A program made the position numbers and the translations under genes. From Brevibacillus migulae (GTDB lineage: Bacteria; Bacillota; Bacilli; Brevibacillales; Brevibacillaceae), in NCBI RefSeq assembly GCF_004521915.1, contig NZ_SDKD01000004.1, positions 62,001 to 126,000 on the forward strand: DNA of 64,000 nt, read 5' to 3'. Positions 42,284-51,270 of the stretch are shown piece by piece (the first letter of the stretch is position 1; each line of letters opens with the position of its first letter). The notes beneath the pieces are model-generated. The model was not told where the DNA came from. It ran no database searches and worked only from the letters and a program-made list of their open reading frames with translations.

Positions 42284-43393
42284 ATGGAACTCGATCAAAA
42301 TCCTGAGCAGATGCTTCGTCTCATTTTCGAATATACGGCGAAAATCGCCAATGAAAAAAGCTTGGATCGGTTGTTGCAGCTGATGGCGGATATGGGCAAA
42401 GAAATGATCGATGCGGATCGGTGTACGCTATGGATCTTGGATAAACAGCGAGCGGAAATATGGACAAGAGTAGCCCATGGCGTAAGCGAGCTGCGCATTC
42501 CAAGCCATACCGGACTGGTGGGATATTCGATTCGGTCGGGGGACGCTGTCATCGTGGATGATGCCTATCAAGATAGCCGATTCAACCAGGAAATCGATTT
42601 GAGTACGGGCTATCGCACCAAGGCGATTTTGGTCATTCCGATGAGAAACAACGATGGAGAAGTCATTGGGGCCTATCAGGCGATTAACAAACGTACAGCG
42701 GAACAGAAATTTTCCCACCGCGATCTGGAATATCTGACATTAGCCGCCTCCTATGCGGGCAAATCGCTTGAGGCAGCGCTGCTCCATATGGAAATCGAAG
42801 AAACGCAAAAGGAAATCATTTTCACCATGGGGGAAATCGGGGAAAGCCGGTCCAAGGAGACGGGCAACCATGTCAAACGCGTGGCGGAATACTCCAAATT
42901 GCTTGCACGCAACTACGGCATGTCGGAGGAAGAAGCTGAATTGCTGCGAATCGCTTCGCCGATGCACGATATCGGCAAGATCGCCATCCCTGATTCCATT
43001 TTGGGGAAAAACGGTCCGTTGACGGATGAAGAGTTTCATCAAATGAAAAAGCATACGGAAATAGGCTATCAATTGTTGAAAAACTCTACCCGCAAGATCA
43101 TGCAGGCGGCAGCGGTCGTCGCCCATCAGCACCATGAAAAATGGAATGGCCAAGGCTACCCACAAGGACTGCGGGGGGAAGACATCCACATTTATGCCAG
43201 AATTACAGCCATTGCCGATGTTTTTGACGCGCTGGCAACAGAACGGGTGTACAAAAAGGCATGGGAGCTGGACCGAATCCTTGCCCTATTCAGACAGGAA
43301 CGGGGAGAGCACTTCGATCCTCGCTTGGTTGATGTCTTCTTCGCTTCCATTGAGGAAATCTTGGCCATCAAGGAAAAGTATGAAGATATGTAA
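42284..43393 (+). CDS. GAF/HD-GYP-domain c-di-GMP phosphodiesterase
   Basis: A 369-residue cytoplasmic signalling protein. A GAF sensor (about 15-170, with HTGLVGYSIRSGDAVIVDDAY) is followed by an HD-GYP domain (about 185-360). The HD motif is in ASPMHDIGKIAIPD, and HHEKWNGQGYPQGL is the GYP loop. All metal-binding positions seem present, so hydrolysis of c-di-GMP is expected, gated by a small ligand on the GAF domain. It has GGAG before the ATG and no operon partner; the convergent adaptor gene ends 4 bases from its stop. Confidence 0.93.
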   Translation: MELDQNPEQMLRLIFEYTAKIANEKSLDRLLQLMADMGKEMIDADRCTLWILDKQRAEIWTRVAHGVSELRIPSHTGLVGYSIRSGDAVIVDDAYQDSRFNQEIDLSTGYRTKAILVIPMRNNDGEVIGAYQAINKRTAEQKFSHRDLEYLTLAASYAGKSLEAALLHMEIEETQKEIIFTMGEIGESRSKETGNHVKRVAEYSKLLARNYGMSEEEAELLRIASPMHDIGKIAIPDSILGKNGPLTDEEFHQMKKHTEIGYQLLKNSTRKIMQAAAVVAHQHHEKWNGQGYPQGLRGEDIHIYARITAIADVFDALATERVYKKAWELDRILALFRQERGEHFDPRLVDVFFASIEEILAIKEKYEDM

Positions 43394-43396
43394 ATG

Positions 43397-44656
43397 TTAT
43401 TCGTTTATATCCAGACGAGCATGTTCGTCAATCCCCTCAGGCGGATTGATGATGACTTGCTCGTTTTTTTGCAATCCTTTCCGTATTTCCACGACTTCTT
43501 CACTTTCCAGAGCGGTCTCAATGGCTTGCTTTTGGGCGTAGCCGTCCACAGCCTTCCAGACATAGCGCGATCCATCTTTTTCATATCGCACGGCTTCCAG
43601 CGGGATCAGGAGGGCATGAGGAGCTTCCTCGGCGAAAATTTCAATATCGACGTTGTACCCCGGTTTCAAGGCGTGATCACGCTCGATCGGGACCAGCGTG
43701 ACTTCCACCGTCGTTTTTTCGACCTGGTTGCTGCTGACTTTCGTATCCGCCACAGGGGCTATCTGCGTTACCTGCGCTTTCATAGATTTGCTGCCCATCA
43801 CGCTGCCGGAAATCCGTGCCTCTTGACCGGTACGTATTTTCCAAGCGACGCTCTCATTCACATCTGCGGTGATTTTGACTTGTTCGACATCCCCGACGGT
43901 AAAGAGCTCGCTGCCGGGCTGGAGATACTGGCCGTTTTTTACCGCCGTGTGAATGATCGTTCCGTCGATCGGTGCAATGATTTTATCTTTGAGCAAATCA
44001 CGTTCCATTTCGGCGATTTGCACCTCGATCTGTTTGATCCGCGCGGCGTTCGCGTGTATATCCTCTATCGGTGTTCCTTTCTTTTGGAGCACCAGCTGAT
44101 GGGTCGCTTCTTTCAACGCAGACTGAGCCAAAAGGTATTGCTCCTCCTGCTTTGCCAATGCCTCTTTGGACAAACCGCCCGTGTGGAAGAGTTTTTGAGC
44201 TTGCTCCCATTCGCGTTTGGCCGTTTGCACGCGGAGCTCTTGCTGCAGACGGACTTCTTCATATTGCTTGATCAGGTCCTGATCGGTACCTTTTTGCAGC
44301 TTTGCGAGATTGGCTCGCTCGGCTTCAAGCTGTGCCTGAAGCTGGTTGACTTTGGACGTGATGTCCGATTTATCGATTCTGCCGACGACCTGCCCTTTGG
44401 CTACGACGCTTCCCACCTCTAGGGAATACTGGCTCAGAGTCCCGTTGCTCAACGCGAAGACCGTCTGATCAAGCTTCGTTGTTACCTTTCCGGTGGTCTG
44501 GATGGAGCTTGTCAGCCGATCCTGTGCGACGTATGCGGTCGTGACCTGTATGGTGTTGTATGATGATTGGAACCAGTAGCCGAGAATTCCGGCTCCCACG
44601 ATCGCAACTCCCCAGAGCAGCGCCTTTTGTTTATGCAACGTAATCGATCCTCTCAT
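43397..44656 (-). CDS. HlyD/MacA-type membrane fusion (adaptor) protein
   Basis: A 419-residue adaptor with one N-terminal transmembrane segment (about 12-30), two lipoyl/barrel-sandwich halves (GTLSQYSLEVGSVVAKGQVVG; later APIDGTIIHTAVKNGQYLQPG), a long helical hairpin between them (about 100-215) and a C-terminal beta-barrel. It would sit outside the cell membrane and link to a MacB-type exporter. The matching ATPase and FtsX permease are encoded divergently 131 bases away, strongly suggesting one exporter. The start follows AAAGAGGG. Confidence 0.92.
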   Translation of the reverse strand: MRGSITLHKQKALLWGVAIVGAGILGYWFQSSYNTIQVTTAYVAQDRLTSSIQTTGKVTTKLDQTVFALSNGTLSQYSLEVGSVVAKGQVVGRIDKSDITSKVNQLQAQLEAERANLAKLQKGTDQDLIKQYEEVRLQQELRVQTAKREWEQAQKLFHTGGLSKEALAKQEEQYLLAQSALKEATHQLVLQKKGTPIEDIHANAARIKQIEVQIAEMERDLLKDKIIAPIDGTIIHTAVKNGQYLQPGSELFTVGDVEQVKITADVNESVAWKIRTGQEARISGSVMGSKSMKAQVTQIAPVADTKVSSNQVEKTTVEVTLVPIERDHALKPGYNVDIEIFAEEAPHALLIPLEAVRYEKDGSRYVWKAVDGYAQKQAIETALESEEVVEIRKGLQKNEQVIINPPEGIDEHARLDINE

Positions 44657-44787
44657 TCGAGCCCTCTTTCTACCACTATCTTACCAATTGACTCTATCAT
44701 TTTGTATGGCAAATTGACTATGGAGAGTGTGAAAAAATGATAAGATGAGAAAAAGTAGCGTCAAAAGTCCGATTGAGGTGTTTGGTG

Positions 44788-45876
44788 ATGAGCATCGTCC
44801 TTCAAGAAGTGGGAAAAACGTTTCAGACCGGCGGTACGATTTTTTCCGCTTTGAAGTCTATCAATGTAACAATCAACATGGGGGAATTCGTGGCGATTGT
44901 AGGCAAGTCGGGAAGCGGCAAGTCTACTTTGGTCAATATGATGACAGGGATCGATACACCGACTTCCGGACGAATTCGAGTCATGGAAACAGACATTAGC
45001 CAGTTGCGATCAGGAGAAATGGCGAAGTGGAGAGGACGCAACATCGGGATCATCTTTCAGTTTTTTCAACTCATTCCGACGCTTACGCTGATGGAAAATG
45101 TCATGCTGCCGATGGACTTTTGCTCGATGTACACCCCAAAGGAACGAAAGAGACGAGCGGAGGAACTGCTCGATCAGGTAGGTTTGCTGGAGCATGCCCA
45201 TAAGTTTCCCTCGCTTGTCTCGGGCGGTCAACAGCAGCGGGCTGCGATCGCCAGAGCCTTGGCCAACGACCCTCCGATCATCATAGCGGATGAACCTACC
45301 GGCAGCCTGGATTCCAAGACGGCGGATACGGTTTTTTCCCTGTTTGAAAAGCTGGCGCGCAATGGGAAAACGGTTGTCATGGTTACGCACGACAACGATT
45401 TGGCGAGAAGGGTGGACCGCACGATCGTCGTGGCAGATGGGGAGATCGTGAACCAGTATGTCGTACAGGCCTTTCCTTTCCTTGAGATCGAGCAGCTAGC
45501 AAGGTTGGAGTCAAACAAGAAGGTACTGTTTGCGCCAGGGACGGTCATCATCCGTGAAGGGGATGAGCCTGACTATGCCTACATCATCACCAGAGGCGAG
45601 GTCGAGATCCTGATGAACCAGCCAAATGGCAGTGAGTTCGTCGTGAGCACCTTAAAAAAGGGACAGTATTTTGGGGAAATTGCCTTGCTGCGAGGAGGGA
45701 AACGCACAACTACGGTGCGGGCTTCCGGACGAGAACCTGTCGAAGCCGTTCGGATCGGGCGTGAGATGTTTGGGGACATCGTCAGCAATTCGCAGGATAC
45801 TCGGGAAGACATGCAAAGAGTGATTCAAAGGAGGCTCGAGGAGCTGGGTCAGAAGAAGGCGGAATATCCTTCATGA
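44788..45876 (+). CDS. MacB/LolD-type ABC ATPase fused to a cyclic-nucleotide-binding domain
   Basis: A 362-residue fusion. The ABC ATPase (about 1-225) has Walker A GKSGSGKST, signature VSGGQQQRAAIARAL, Walker B IIIADEPTGSLDS and the switch His in VTHDND. About residues 240-340 form a cNMP-binding domain: GTVIIREGDEPDYAYIITRGEVEI, then the phosphate cassette YFGEIALLRGGKRTTTVRA, with the Glu and Arg that hold cyclic phosphate. Such a fusion is unusual for a LolD-class ATPase. ATG 44788 follows GAGGTG. It overlaps the permease gene by 4 bases and is divergent from the adaptor. The export of an unknown substrate, gated by a cyclic nucleotide, is inferred. Confidence 0.92.
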   Translation: MSIVLQEVGKTFQTGGTIFSALKSINVTINMGEFVAIVGKSGSGKSTLVNMMTGIDTPTSGRIRVMETDISQLRSGEMAKWRGRNIGIIFQFFQLIPTLTLMENVMLPMDFCSMYTPKERKRRAEELLDQVGLLEHAHKFPSLVSGGQQQRAAIARALANDPPIIIADEPTGSLDSKTADTVFSLFEKLARNGKTVVMVTHDNDLARRVDRTIVVADGEIVNQYVVQAFPFLEIEQLARLESNKKVLFAPGTVIIREGDEPDYAYIITRGEVEILMNQPNGSEFVVSTLKKGQYFGEIALLRGGKRTTTVRASGREPVEAVRIGREMFGDIVSNSQDTREDMQRVIQRRLEELGQKKAEYPS

Positions 45877-48278
45877 TGGGGGTGCGATGGAGAAAAGTCA
45901 TCCGTGATATTTTTGAAAATAAGGCCAAGTTCCTGCTCGTCGTCCTCTCAATTGCGATCGGCGTAGTGGCGGTAGGGAACCTGGAGCTTTCCAAGTACAA
46001 ATCGGTGGTTGGTCTGCAGGAAAGCTATATGGCTGCGGCCCCTTCGAGTGCGACGCTTCTCACCACGCCTTTTGATGAGAGCTTGCTTGCGGAACTGAAA
46101 CGAATGCCAGCGATTCGGGAAGCAGAAGGCAGAGCCGTTGCGACAGGCAGGATATCAGCGGGAACAAGGAACGGGCAATATTCTGCAGCGAATAGCGGGA
46201 GGGACTTGCAGCTGTTTTCCCTAAAAGACTATTCCACGATCCGGATGGATAAAATTTACCCGAAGGCCGGCAGTTGGCCGCCTGCAGGAGATGGGCTCTA
46301 TCTCGATCAAACCTCTTTGGATTATCTCGGCTTATCATTGGGCGATCCCGTCTTCGTGGAATTAGCTAACGGCAAGACTGCCAACCTGCGCATTGCGGGG
46401 GTCATCGACGACCCGGGCCGCATGTCAGCGCAAATGTCCGGTAAGGTAAGCGCCTATGTTTTCTGGGGGATGCTCACCATGCTGGAAATCCCGCCAGATT
46501 ACAACGCACTGCATTTCACCGTGAAAAACAATCAAGCCGATCTGCGCCAGATCGAAAAGGTAACGACTCAGGTAAAGGCGAGATTGCAGCAAAAGAATAT
46601 AAGAGTATTGTCCACGTATATTCCGGAGCCGGGCAAACACTGGGGCTACGATATCATGGATTCCACCTTCACCATCTTTATCTATCTGGGGTGGCTGGCG
46701 TTGCTGATGGGAGCGGCGCTCGTGTTTAACAGCGTCCTCGCGATCCTGACCGGGCAAATCCGGCAAAGCGGGGTCATGCAGGTGCTGGGGGCACAGACGA
46801 AGGACCTGGTGAAGCTGAATCTTGCCTTCATCCTCGTATTTTGTCTGTGCGGATTGGCGATCGGGATTCCGCTGGCTGAGTGGGCTTCCAGCTGGGTCAT
46901 GTCCTTTTCCGCATCGATTGGCAACTTTTCCAATCCAGGCGACGTATTTTCCCTGCGCGTACGGGCGATTGAGCTGGCAGCGGGCCTGCTCATCCCCATG
47001 CTTGCAGCCATGTATCCGATAGCAAAAGGTACCCGCATCACGATTCGAGAAGCGATCAACGACCATCGCAGAGGGAATGAATTTGGGGAAAGCCGGGTAG
47101 ATCGCATCGTCGAACGAGTCCACTGGTTTTCACGGCCGGTGCTGCTGTCTATCCGCAATACGTTTCGGCAAAAGTTCAGACTTTTCCTCACCATCCTGAC
47201 GCTAAGCGTCGGCGGAGCAATCGTGATCTCCTCCTACTGTATCTATTCTTCCATCAACTACACGGTCGAGCGGTCAATGAATTATGCGCAATACGATATC
47301 CGTATGGAGCTGGCACGACCATTCGATGAACAAGAGGCGATCCACCTAGCGAAAGAAGTTCCCGGTGTAGTGAAAGCCGAGGGCTGGTGGGAAAAGAGTG
47401 TCAATCGGGTTCGGGCGGACCGTACGGAGGGGGAAGACATGAAGATCTTGACGCTCCCTGCAGATTCCAGATTCATCACGCCGACAATCGTCAAAGGGAG
47501 ATGGTTGACCCCACAGGATGAGAACGCCCTGGTCGTTGATACCTTTTTGCTGCGGAAGGAACCCGACATCGACATCGGGGACACGGTGCTGCTTAAAATT
47601 GGAGAGGAGATTCGCCCGTTTCAGGTAGTGGGTTTTGCTCGGAAAGTGCTCGGAGATACGGAATCGTATGTCAATGACAAAGCGCTGCCGCAGATGGAAG
47701 GAAACGAGGCGACGATCAATCTCCTGCATATCGTGACCGCCCAGCATGACTCGGCTTTTCAAGCGAAGACCAGCGAGCGGCTGCTGGCTCATTTCAAGGA
47801 AAAAGGGATCGAGGTGGGGTCGGTGACTTCCCAAAATGAGCTGAGGGAACATCTCGTCTCGCGTTTTGATTTGATCCAATCCTACCTGATCAGCACAGGG
47901 GTTTTATTGACCATCATGGCTGTGATCGGGTTAATCGGGACGATGAGCATAAATATCATGGAAAGGACGAGGGAGTTTGGAATCCTCCGCAGCATCGGGG
48001 CGTCTGATGCGGCCGTGTTTCGAATCGTCATGGTGGAAGGGGTAGTCATAGGTCTGATTTCCTGGGTGTTTGCGGTTGGATTGTCTCTGCCGATCAGCAA
48101 ACAACTGAGCAATCAGATTGGGGTTTCCTTGACGCAAACACCGCTCGATTACCTCTTTCCGGTGGAGGGGGTTTTCCTCTGGCTGGCGGTCACCGTAGTA
48201 TTGTCAGTGCTAGCGAGTCTCTTGCCGGCTTGGACAGCATCACGGCTCTCGATCAAGGATGTACTGCAATATGAGTAA
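45873..48278 (+). CDS. FtsX/MacB-type ABC transporter permease
   Basis: An 801-residue permease with a duplicated layout: one membrane segment near residue 20, an external domain, three segments (about 265-385), then a second segment near 430, another external domain, and three final segments (about 670-790). The conserved FtsX core is visible twice, as in GILRSIGASDAAVFRIVMVEG. It forms an exporter with the cNMP-ATPase encoded just upstream (ATGA overlap) and the adaptor encoded divergently. The cargo is unknown; MacB-class systems move peptides, lipids or lipoproteins. Confidence 0.93.
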   Translation: MMGVRWRKVIRDIFENKAKFLLVVLSIAIGVVAVGNLELSKYKSVVGLQESYMAAAPSSATLLTTPFDESLLAELKRMPAIREAEGRAVATGRISAGTRNGQYSAANSGRDLQLFSLKDYSTIRMDKIYPKAGSWPPAGDGLYLDQTSLDYLGLSLGDPVFVELANGKTANLRIAGVIDDPGRMSAQMSGKVSAYVFWGMLTMLEIPPDYNALHFTVKNNQADLRQIEKVTTQVKARLQQKNIRVLSTYIPEPGKHWGYDIMDSTFTIFIYLGWLALLMGAALVFNSVLAILTGQIRQSGVMQVLGAQTKDLVKLNLAFILVFCLCGLAIGIPLAEWASSWVMSFSASIGNFSNPGDVFSLRVRAIELAAGLLIPMLAAMYPIAKGTRITIREAINDHRRGNEFGESRVDRIVERVHWFSRPVLLSIRNTFRQKFRLFLTILTLSVGGAIVISSYCIYSSINYTVERSMNYAQYDIRMELARPFDEQEAIHLAKEVPGVVKAEGWWEKSVNRVRADRTEGEDMKILTLPADSRFITPTIVKGRWLTPQDENALVVDTFLLRKEPDIDIGDTVLLKIGEEIRPFQVVGFARKVLGDTESYVNDKALPQMEGNEATINLLHIVTAQHDSAFQAKTSERLLAHFKEKGIEVGSVTSQNELREHLVSRFDLIQSYLISTGVLLTIMAVIGLIGTMSINIMERTREFGILRSIGASDAAVFRIVMVEGVVIGLISWVFAVGLSLPISKQLSNQIGVSLTQTPLDYLFPVEGVFLWLAVTVVLSVLASLLPAWTASRLSIKDVLQYE

Positions 48279-48280
48279 GA

Positions 48281-48324
48281 AAAAAGTGGTGTGGCAGAAT
48301 CAATCTTTTACCCACCACTTTTCT
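48281..48324. terminator. Bidirectional terminator between permease and small-peptide genes
   Basis: AAAAAGTGGTG / CACCACTTTT stem with T-rich ends on both strands. Confidence 0.85.
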
Positions 48325-48358
48325 CTTTGCGACAAGCAAGCATGTCCCAAATTGGTTT

Positions 48359-48484
48359 TTACTTCGCTGCTGCAACGCGAAGCTGCTCGGTTTTCATCAG
48401 AAGAGCCGCAACTTGCAGCTTTGCGGAGCTTTTCGCAATTTTGCCACCGGTCTTTTTGTTGAAGCTAGGCGGGATTGGAAACAT
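48359..48484 (-). CDS. 41-residue basic peptide, candidate exported or modified product
   Basis: Forty-one codons, too short for ordinary calling. The peptide begins MFPIPPSFNKK, continues through TGGKIAKSSAK and ends TEQLRVAAAK. It has seven Lys and one Arg against one Glu, giving a net charge near +7, no Cys and no transmembrane segment; after the Pro-rich head most residues favour helix. A perfect AAAGGAGG lies 8 bases before the ATG. TTGACG (48554-48549) and TATGCT (48530-48525), 18 bases apart, form a promoter, and a strong hairpin follows. It is the last gene after two GNAT-like proteins and an ABC exporter. It may be a secreted peptide, a RiPP precursor or a small regulator; no family is recognised. 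Confidence 0.68.
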   Translation of the reverse strand: MFPIPPSFNKKTGGKIAKSSAKLQVAALLMKTEQLRVAAAK

Positions 48485-48524
48485 ATCGATTTCCTCCTTT
48501 CCTCATATTGACAATGTTTCCATC

Positions 48525-48554
48525 AGCATAGCATTCCCGATTCTCTATCGTCAA
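48525..48554 (-). promoter_or_regulatory. Promoter of the 41-residue peptide gene
   Basis: On the minus strand TTGACG (48554-48549) and TATGCT (48530-48525) are 18 bases apart, overlapping the end of the upstream GNAT-like gene. Confidence 0.55.
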
Positions 48555-49087
48555 CGCACATCTTTGCTGATGGATAAGTAGGCCATCAGTTCTTCCAGGC
48601 TCGTAGCGTAGATATGCTCATGGCCATGATCCCCCTCGCGCTCGCCGATCACCCTTGTGAATTTAGCATAGAGTCGATTCAGGTAGGCATTTTCGGACAG
48701 GGCGTGAAAACGCACTTGTTTCACAGCCGGATTCTCTTTGTAGATCTGCTTGGTCAGATAGCGCAAGCCTCGCAGGAAAAGGAGGCTGTGGCGGCGATAT
48801 GCCTTGGCTAAGATGACAGAGTTGATGAAGGCGATCTCTCCTTGTGAATCGGGTTCCTCATCGGCTCCGAGGTATTGATAATGGCCCCAGCCCACGACCT
48901 GATCCTGATTGCTGACAACCAAGATGATCCGTGAATCCTGCAAGGTCTGTAAAATATGCAGCAGGGTGTCATTCAGCGAAAAGCTCTGACTGAAATCCAG
49001 CCGGTTTTCAATAAAGAAGCGGGTGAATTGCACATAATCGTCATCCGTCAGGCAAGGTCTAAAATGGGCAGACAAGGATGGATACAC
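48551..49087 (-). CDS. GNAT-like N-acyltransferase, copy 2
   Basis: A 178-residue protein with a GNAT-like pattern: an N-terminal helix pair, VVSNQDQVVGWGHYQY as the central strand, EIAFINSVILAKAYRRHSLLFLRGLRYL as the acyl-CoA-binding strand-helix, and KQVRFHALSENAYLNRLYAKF as a late motif. The usual pyrophosphate loop Q/RxxGxG/A is not clear, with YRRHS in its place, so catalytic ability is uncertain. It lies 6 bases after the ABC exporter gene. It shares the overall layout and late HALSENAYLNRLYAKF/WASDDVLLRRLFSKI motif with the protein at the start of the operon. Confidence 0.75.
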   Translation of the reverse strand: MYPSLSAHFRPCLTDDDYVQFTRFFIENRLDFSQSFSLNDTLLHILQTLQDSRIILVVSNQDQVVGWGHYQYLGADEEPDSQGEIAFINSVILAKAYRRHSLLFLRGLRYLTKQIYKENPAVKQVRFHALSENAYLNRLYAKFTRVIGEREGDHGHEHIYATSLEELMAYLSISKDVR

Positions 49088-49093
49088 CTCCCT

Positions 49094-51256
49094 TTATGAT
49101 CTTCGTTCTTTCAAGGTGTCTCTGACATACGCGTCGATTTCCGGGTGCTTGGACAGGAGATACACCAGTACTTTGCGCTGCAGTGTCAAGCAGACGCAAG
49201 GCGTGAGGGCTGTCACTGTCGCCGTTCGTGGCACATTTTCCAGCAGTGCGATTTCTCCAAAATGATCGCCGTCCTCCAGTACAGCCAGTCGGATATGTCC
49301 GGCTTCCGCATCAGGAGACGCTTTGGTTACTTCCACCCTGCCCCGTGCGATCAGATAGAATTTTTCCCCCGGTTCTCCTTCATGAATGACGGCCTGACCG
49401 GCTTCAAAGGTCTCGGTATTGAAGAGGTGCGTGATTTCCTGCAGAACCTCCGTGTCGATCCCGCGGAAAAAAGGAAGGAGCGCCAGTCTTTGCGGATCGA
49501 TGGCCGCATCTTTGCCGCTGTTTGAGAGGGACAGTCCGCTTTGCTTGTCCCACAGCATCTTGTAATAACCGCCTCTTTCCAGCATCTGTTCATGTCTGCC
49601 GCTGTCCACCAATTTTCCTCGGTCAAACACATAGATTTGATCCATGGCTGCAACGGCGGACAGTCGGTGAGTCACCGTAATGACAGTGCGGTCGCGAGAG
49701 AGCTCTGCAAAAGTCCGATTGATGGCTGCTTCGGAAATGGGATCCAAAGCGGATGTAGCTTCATCCAGCAAGAGCAGCGTCGGATTGCGTAAAATCGCAC
49801 GGGCGATCGCGAGCCGCTGCCTCTGTCCGCCGGAAAAATTGTTCCCCTCGTCCTGGACCATCGTGTCGTAGCCATCGGGAAGGCTCATGATAAAATCATG
49901 GATTTCTGCCTGTCTCGCAGCGGTGACGACTTCCTCTCTGGCCGCGTGCGGTTTGCCCAAGCGGATATTTTCCAGCAATGTCCCATGGAACAAGAAATTA
50001 TCCTGAAAGACAACCCCGATCTGATCGCGGTAGGAATCCCGATTCAGGGAGCGCATGTCAATGCCGTTTATTTCGATTTGGCCAGCAGCGGGCTCGTAAA
50101 AACCCAGCAGCAATTGCAGCAGGGTACTTTTCCCTGAGCCGCTGGAGCCGACAAAAGCAGCGGTTGTGCCAGCTGGAATCTTCAAGCTGATGTTTTCGAG
50201 CACCGCTCGGCTTTCTGAATAGCCAAATGTGACTTCTTTCACCGTTACATCAAGCGACCTTGTTTCCTGCAATACGATTGAGTTAGGTCTGCTGTACGCT
50301 TCTGGCGGCTCATCCAGCAATTGACCGATCCGATCCATGCTAACCTGTGCTTCCGCAAAGACAGGAAGGATGAAGGTCAGGCCGAACATCGCGTTGCCCA
50401 TCGACGTGTACATGGTGAAGAAAGCCACGAGAGCCCCGACGGTGATGCGTCCAGTAAGGGCGAGATAGGAGCCGAACCCGATGATGGTAAAGTTGATGAG
50501 GAGTAAGCTGACCATGGGGATCCGTTCCAGTTGGGCACCCAAGATATTTTTCTTGTAGCTGCTAATGAAAAGCGATTGGAGCCGGCGGGTAAATTTGGCC
50601 ATCATCGCATCCCGCAGGTTGAAACCCTTGATGACCTTTTGGGCTTTCATATTTTCGTGCAATTCGCTCGTCATCGCGGCCAGCTCATCACGATAGGCGG
50701 TATTGATGACTTGGGCACGTCTTGAAAGCAGATAAGGTCCGATAAAAATCACCAGTGCCCCCAACAAAATGAGTAGGGCCATGCTCCATTGCAAATAGAA
50801 GAGCAGGATTGCGCTGATGACGACGACCGTCAACGACTTGATGCCTGTCGTCAAGATCACGGCCATGGCGCCCTCGATGGCAGGCAGGTCTACCGAAAAG
50901 TAAGCGACCAGGTCACCAGAGCGGGATTTTTGATAAAAACCGAGGGGGAGTCGCTGCAGATGAGCAAACAGTTGTTTTCGCAAGTCGTCTTGCACGCGCG
51001 TGTTCAGCTTGGCAAGCGTGTAATCACTAAGGACGCCAGCGCCCAGACAGATTACGCCGGTAATCCCCAGCACCAGCATGATTTTGAGAAAGAAGGCCAT
51101 ATCCTTTGGCTCTACCGCTTTGTCGATAATGACTTGAAAGCTGAGGGGAGCAATGGATACAAAGGCAAGATCAAGCCCCAACGTGAGAAAAAAGAGAGCG
51201 GCAAGCCCTTTGTAAGGACGCATGTAGCCAAGCATAGATCTGAGGACGGTCAACAT
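49094..51256 (-). CDS. ABC exporter (fused permease-ATPase) with C-terminal cyclic-nucleotide-binding domain
   Basis: A 720-residue transporter: six transmembrane segments (about 15-300), an ABC ATPase (about 335-575; Walker [10 protein letters not shown], signature NFSGGQRQRLA, Walker B LLLLDEATSALD, switch VTHRLS) and a cNMP-binding domain (about 590-715) with the cassette FGEIALLENVPRTATV, a textbook match that includes the phosphate-binding Glu and Arg. There is no N-terminal peptidase domain. It is probably a homodimeric exporter whose activity a cyclic nucleotide modulates. It lies between two GNAT-like genes (gaps of 14 and 6 bases), with a small peptide gene downstream and a cyclase gene 1.3 kb away. 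Confidence 0.93.
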   Translation of the reverse strand: MLTVLRSMLGYMRPYKGLAALFFLTLGLDLAFVSIAPLSFQVIIDKAVEPKDMAFFLKIMLVLGITGVICLGAGVLSDYTLAKLNTRVQDDLRKQLFAHLQRLPLGFYQKSRSGDLVAYFSVDLPAIEGAMAVILTTGIKSLTVVVISAILLFYLQWSMALLILLGALVIFIGPYLLSRRAQVINTAYRDELAAMTSELHENMKAQKVIKGFNLRDAMMAKFTRRLQSLFISSYKKNILGAQLERIPMVSLLLINFTIIGFGSYLALTGRITVGALVAFFTMYTSMGNAMFGLTFILPVFAEAQVSMDRIGQLLDEPPEAYSRPNSIVLQETRSLDVTVKEVTFGYSESRAVLENISLKIPAGTTAAFVGSSGSGKSTLLQLLLGFYEPAAGQIEINGIDMRSLNRDSYRDQIGVVFQDNFLFHGTLLENIRLGKPHAAREEVVTAARQAEIHDFIMSLPDGYDTMVQDEGNNFSGGQRQRLAIARAILRNPTLLLLDEATSALDPISEAAINRTFAELSRDRTVITVTHRLSAVAAMDQIYVFDRGKLVDSGRHEQMLERGGYYKMLWDKQSGLSLSNSGKDAAIDPQRLALLPFFRGIDTEVLQEITHLFNTETFEAGQAVIHEGEPGEKFYLIARGRVEVTKASPDAEAGHIRLAVLEDGDHFGEIALLENVPRTATVTALTPCVCLTLQRKVLVYLLSKHPEIDAYVRDTLKERRS

Positions 51257-51270
51257 GTCAACGGCTCCTT

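Noticed and set aside
43394..44422. 342-codon open frame on the plus strand opposite the adaptor gene
   Set aside because: Antisense shadow: no ribosome site, His/Phe-rich unnatural composition, and the minus-strand adaptor has clear family motifs.
44657..44787. CRP-like cAMP-responsive site (GTGTGA) between the adaptor and ATPase genes
   Set aside because: Only one half-site is seen; the second half, TCACA, is missing.
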